Shown one piece after another: positions 61,364 to 64,000 of a stretch of 64,000 nucleotides of DNA. The first letter of the stretch is position 1; every line of letters starts with the position of its first letter. The notes under the pieces were generated by a model. It was not told where the DNA came from and made no database searches. It was given only the letters and a program-made list of their open reading frames with translations. The stretch comes from Phycisphaerae bacterium (lineage in GTDB: Bacteria > Planctomycetota > Phycisphaerae > Phycisphaerales > UBA1924): assembly GCA_030426605.1 (NCBI GenBank), contig JAUHXM010000002.1, positions 1 to 64,000 on the forward strand, written 5' to 3'. Both the position numbers and the translations under genes were made by a program.

Positions 61364-62890
61364 ATGACGACGATGACACGATCGAAAGCACACGCGGACC
61401 TGCTCGACCACAAGCGCGACACGGCGACCCTCGGGTCCGTCGCGGGGCTGCTCGGGTGGGACCAGGAGACCTACATGCCCGGCGCCGCGGCGGACGCCCG
61501 CGCGGCGCAGTCGTCCATGCTCGCGGGGCTCATCCACGAGCGTTCGACGAGCGAACGCCTGGGCGCGCTCATCGCGGCGTGTGAGTCGGATGAGGACCTG
61601 ACGTCGGACGCCCAGACCGCCGCGGAACTCCGCGAGATCCGGCGCAGCTACGACCTCGCGACCAAGCTTCCGGGCGATCTCGTGCGAGAGATGGCCGAGA
61701 CGGGCTCGAAGGCTCAGCAGGTCTGGAAGAAGGCCCGCGAGGGCAACGACTTTGCGCAGTTCGAGCCTTGGCTCGCGAACATGGTGGACCTCGCCCGGCG
61801 CAAGGCGGCGTGCTACGGCACGCCCGAGGGCGGCGAGGCGTACGACGCGCTGCTCGAAGAGTACGAACCGGGCGCGACCGCGCGCGAGATCGAGGCCGTC
61901 TTCACGCCGCTGGGCGAACGCCTGAGCTCGTTCATCCAGGACGTCGCCGACAACGGCACCCCGCCCGACGAAGCGCCGCTGAACGTGAAGGTGCCCGATA
62001 CCGCGCAGCACGCCTTCGGGCTCGAGGTGCTCGGCGCGATGGGGTTCGACCTCGACGCCGGGCGACTGGACATCACGGCCCACCCGTTCTGCTCCGGGTT
62101 TGCGCCGGGCGACACGCGCCTCACGACGCGCTACCGCGACGAGCGGTTCACCGACGCCCTCTACGGCACGATGCACGAGGGCGGGCACGGGCTGTACGAA
62201 CAAGGCCTCCCCAAGGCGGACAAGTTCGGCTCGCCCCTCGCGGACTCGATCTCGCTGGGCATCCACGAATCGCAATCGCGCATGTGGGAGAACCTCGTCG
62301 GGCGCTCTCGCCAGTTCTGGGTCTGGGCGAAGCCCATCGCGGACACGCACTTCGCCGGCGCGCTCGACGCGTTCGGCGTGGACGACATGACGCGCGCGGT
62401 GAACACCGCCAAGCCGAGCTTCATCCGCGTCGAGGCGGACGAGGCGACGTACAACCTGCACGTCATGCTCCGGTTCGAGATCGAGCGGGCGCTGTTGCGC
62501 GGCGATCTCGAAGCGGCGGACGTTCCCGCCGCCTGGAACGCGCGGTTCAAGGAGCTGTTTGGTTTGGACGTCCCCGACGACCGGCGCGGGTGCCTGCAGG
62601 ACGTGCACTGGAGCTTCGGGCTCATCGGGTACTTCCCGACGTACACGCTGGGCAACCTCTACGCCGCCCAGTTCTGGGAGACGATCCTTGAAGAGGTCCC
62701 CGATCTCGAATCGAAGATGGAACGCGGCGCGTTCGGCGACCTGCTCGCATGGCTCCGTGAGAAGATCCACGCGCACGGGAAACGCTACCGTGCGGGCGAG
62801 CTGTGCGAGATGATCACCGGCAAGCCCCTGAGCGCCGACCCGCTCATGCGGCATCTGGAGCGCCGGATCCGCCCGGCGTACGGGTTGTAA
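61364..62890 (+). CDS. thermostable-type carboxypeptidase, peptidase family M32
   Basis: 508 residues from the ATG at 61364 with GAGGGAG upstream. M32 features: VAGLLGWDQETYMPGAAADAR near the N-terminus, zinc-binding HEGGH at His271 (MHEGGHGLYEQ), GIHESQSRMWENLVGRS with the third ligand Glu, and SFGLIGYFPTYTLGN. A cytoplasmic metallocarboxypeptidase releasing C-terminal residues. Mostly helical, usual family length ~500. It follows the repeat protein by 11 nt. Confidence 0.93.
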   Translation: MTTMTRSKAHADLLDHKRDTATLGSVAGLLGWDQETYMPGAAADARAAQSSMLAGLIHERSTSERLGALIAACESDEDLTSDAQTAAELREIRRSYDLATKLPGDLVREMAETGSKAQQVWKKAREGNDFAQFEPWLANMVDLARRKAACYGTPEGGEAYDALLEEYEPGATAREIEAVFTPLGERLSSFIQDVADNGTPPDEAPLNVKVPDTAQHAFGLEVLGAMGFDLDAGRLDITAHPFCSGFAPGDTRLTTRYRDERFTDALYGTMHEGGHGLYEQGLPKADKFGSPLADSISLGIHESQSRMWENLVGRSRQFWVWAKPIADTHFAGALDAFGVDDMTRAVNTAKPSFIRVEADEATYNLHVMLRFEIERALLRGDLEAADVPAAWNARFKELFGLDVPDDRRGCLQDVHWSFGLIGYFPTYTLGNLYAAQFWETILEEVPDLESKMERGAFGDLLAWLREKIHAHGKRYRAGELCEMITGKPLSADPLMRHLERRIRPAYGL

Positions 62891-62917
62891 GTCGCGTCGC
62901 GCGTCTCAGGGAGCCCC

Positions 62918-62972
62918 GAGCGTGAGCGAGCGGGCAGATTCATCGCACGCCACGGCCCGCTCGCTCACGCTC
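62918..62972. terminator. 18-bp perfect hairpin between convergent genes (REP-like)
   Basis: GAGCGTGAGCGAGCGGGC (62918-62935) and GCCCGCTCGCTCACGCTC (62955-62972), loop 19 nt. It lies between the M32 peptidase and the aminotransferase, which converge. The flanks match the element at 21951, so it is a copy of a dispersed repeat that may serve as a bidirectional terminator. Confidence 0.75.
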
Positions 62973-63003
62973 CGGGATCTCTCCCCCGCGATCGCGTGAG
63001 AAG

Positions 63004-64000
63004 TCACGAGCGCTCGCGCCCCAGCTCGACCGCCAGCGCCTCGCCCAGGCGTTCGTAGTCGGCGAGCGTGTTGTAGAGCTGGGCGCTGATCCGCATGATG
63101 CGGGTCGCGACGCCGGGCAGGTCCCAGATGGGGACTTGGATGCCGTGGTTTGTGTAGAGGCGGTCCCACAGGGCGTCGTCGAAGAGCTCGCCGGGCGGGT
63201 TGCCGCCGGGGCAGTCGGGGAGGACGACGCCGACCATGGTGCCGGTCATCTCGTCGGGGACGGGCTGGTCGATGCCGAGCCGGTCGCAGACGACGCGGGC
63301 GCCGGCGCGGGCGAGCTGGTGGTTGCGTTGGTAGAGGGTGTCCCACCCGCCGGGCATCTGCGCGCCGAGGTGGTGGATCGCGACGGGCGTGACGAGGTTG
63401 GCCGAGTAATCGCCGGTGCCGACGTAATCGAAGTCGCAGAGGAACGCCTTGCGGTCGGCGCGCGGCTCGTGGACGCGGCACGAGAGCGCGAGCGGCTTGA
63501 TCCGCCGCTGGGCCTCGGGCTCGGCGTAGAAGAACCCGGTCCCCTTGGGCGTGCACAGCCACTTGTGGCACGACGCCGCGTAATACGTCGGCGCCAACTC
63601 GCGGATGTTCAGCGGGATCTGCCCGGGCACGTGGGCGCCGTCCACCAGGATGTCGATCCCACGCTCGCGCACGGCGGGCACGATCCGCTCGACCGGGAAC
63701 ACCAGCGCCGTCGCGCTGGCGATGTGCGAGACCACGACGAGCTTCGTTCGCTCGGTGATCGCGCCCAGGACGGCGTTGACCACGTCGTCGGGCGTCACGA
63801 CCGGGAAGGGGACCTTCGCGACGACTTTGCGGCACCCGACACGCCCGCACAGGCGGTCGAGCTCGTTGACCGTCGCGGAATACTCGTGATCGGTGATCAG
63901 CACCTCGTCGCCCGGGCCCAGGCCCGCCCCATGGAGGACGGTCGCGACGGCGAACGTCGCGTTGGGCACGAGCGCCAGGTCGCTCGCGGGGGCGCCCACG
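63004..64000 (-). CDS. class V aminotransferase, isopenicillin-N-epimerase-like (5' partial)
   Basis: About 332 residues visible; the frame is open to the right edge, and the GTG at 63999 is not a true start. Fold-type I PLP enzyme: NATFAVATVLHGAGLGPGDEVLITDHEYSA, VVSHIASATALVFPVE, ILVDGAHVPGQIP (Asp to pyridine N), and the Schiff-base Lys in SCHKWLCTPKGTGFFY. This fits the isopenicillin N epimerase/cysteine-desulfurase-like branch common in planctomycetes. Substrate unknown. The N-terminal ~50-60 residues lie outside the window. Confidence 0.88.
   Translation of the reverse strand, partial: VGAPASDLALVPNATFAVATVLHGAGLGPGDEVLITDHEYSATVNELDRLCGRVGCRKVVAKVPFPVVTPDDVVNAVLGAITERTKLVVVSHIASATALVFPVERIVPAVRERGIDILVDGAHVPGQIPLNIRELAPTYYAASCHKWLCTPKGTGFFYAEPEAQRRIKPLALSCRVHEPRADRKAFLCDFDYVGTGDYSANLVTPVAIHHLGAQMPGGWDTLYQRNHQLARAGARVVCDRLGIDQPVPDEMTGTMVGVVLPDCPGGNPPGELFDDALWDRLYTNHGIQVPIWDLPGVATRIMRISAQLYNTLADYERLGEALAVELGRERS

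Overview
The window is high-GC bacterial chromosome that most resembles a planctomycete, probably of the class Phycisphaerae. Nothing here gives a species. The assignment rests on several features: three secreted proteins end in a tandem calcium-loop (dockerin-like) module, four end in a PEP-CTERM-like tail (Pro-Ala/Thr-Pro, hydrophobic stretch, RRRR), two are prepilin-type proteins ([16 protein letters not shown]), there is a planctomycete-style Bat operon with prenyltransferase-fold repeat proteins, and the tmRNA tag resembles Gemmata-type tags. There is no rRNA, CRISPR array, transposase or prophage. Coding density is very high, with many TGATG/ATGA/GTGA stop-start overlaps.

Layout. 1-7.5 kb: a secreted HAF-repeat-like protein (5' cut), a secreted PRC-barrel protein, a divergent pair made of an ETR1-type ethylene-binding-domain sensor without kinase and an ANTAR regulator with a degenerate receiver, then an OmpR/CusR-like regulator-kinase pair. 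7.7-9.8 kb: four small envelope/stress genes (two found only by reading below the 60-aa ORF cutoff) and the tmRNA gene. 9.9-16.4 kb: an ArsR-like regulator, a sorted surface protein, an SLC13 transporter, ispD, an SGNH-like hydrolase, a YVTN propeller protein and lexA. 17.1-26.3 kb: dprA, a SpoIID-like protein, queA and murE-murF-mraY. 26.4-38.8 kb: a seven-gene minus-strand operon (DUF58, BatA-like, VWA, giant coiled-coil protein, poly-Q protein, prenyltransferase-fold protein, NPCBM-like protein). 39-47.9 kb: pseudopilin, paralogous surface proteins with different C-terminal signals, phosphofructokinase, a redoxin-cytochrome c-copper monooxygenase-like fusion, two TM2 proteins. 48.3-64 kb: housekeeping genes (dnaB, pdxH, rlmN, asnS, rsmE), a hydrolase-membrane-ATP-grasp fusion, a zincin lipoprotein, an M32 carboxypeptidase and a class V aminotransferase cut by the right edge.

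The genes worth most attention are the ethylene-receptor-like sensor facing a pseudo-receiver ANTAR antiterminator; DnaB carrying an SSB-like acidic C-terminal tip; paralogous secreted proteins that swapped one sorting tail for another; a Bat-type operon lacking its usual MoxR neighbour; and a set of genes whose -10-like hexamers lie 6-7 nt before the start codon, suggesting leaderless transcripts. All functional assignments come from motif recognition by eye; no database search was run.
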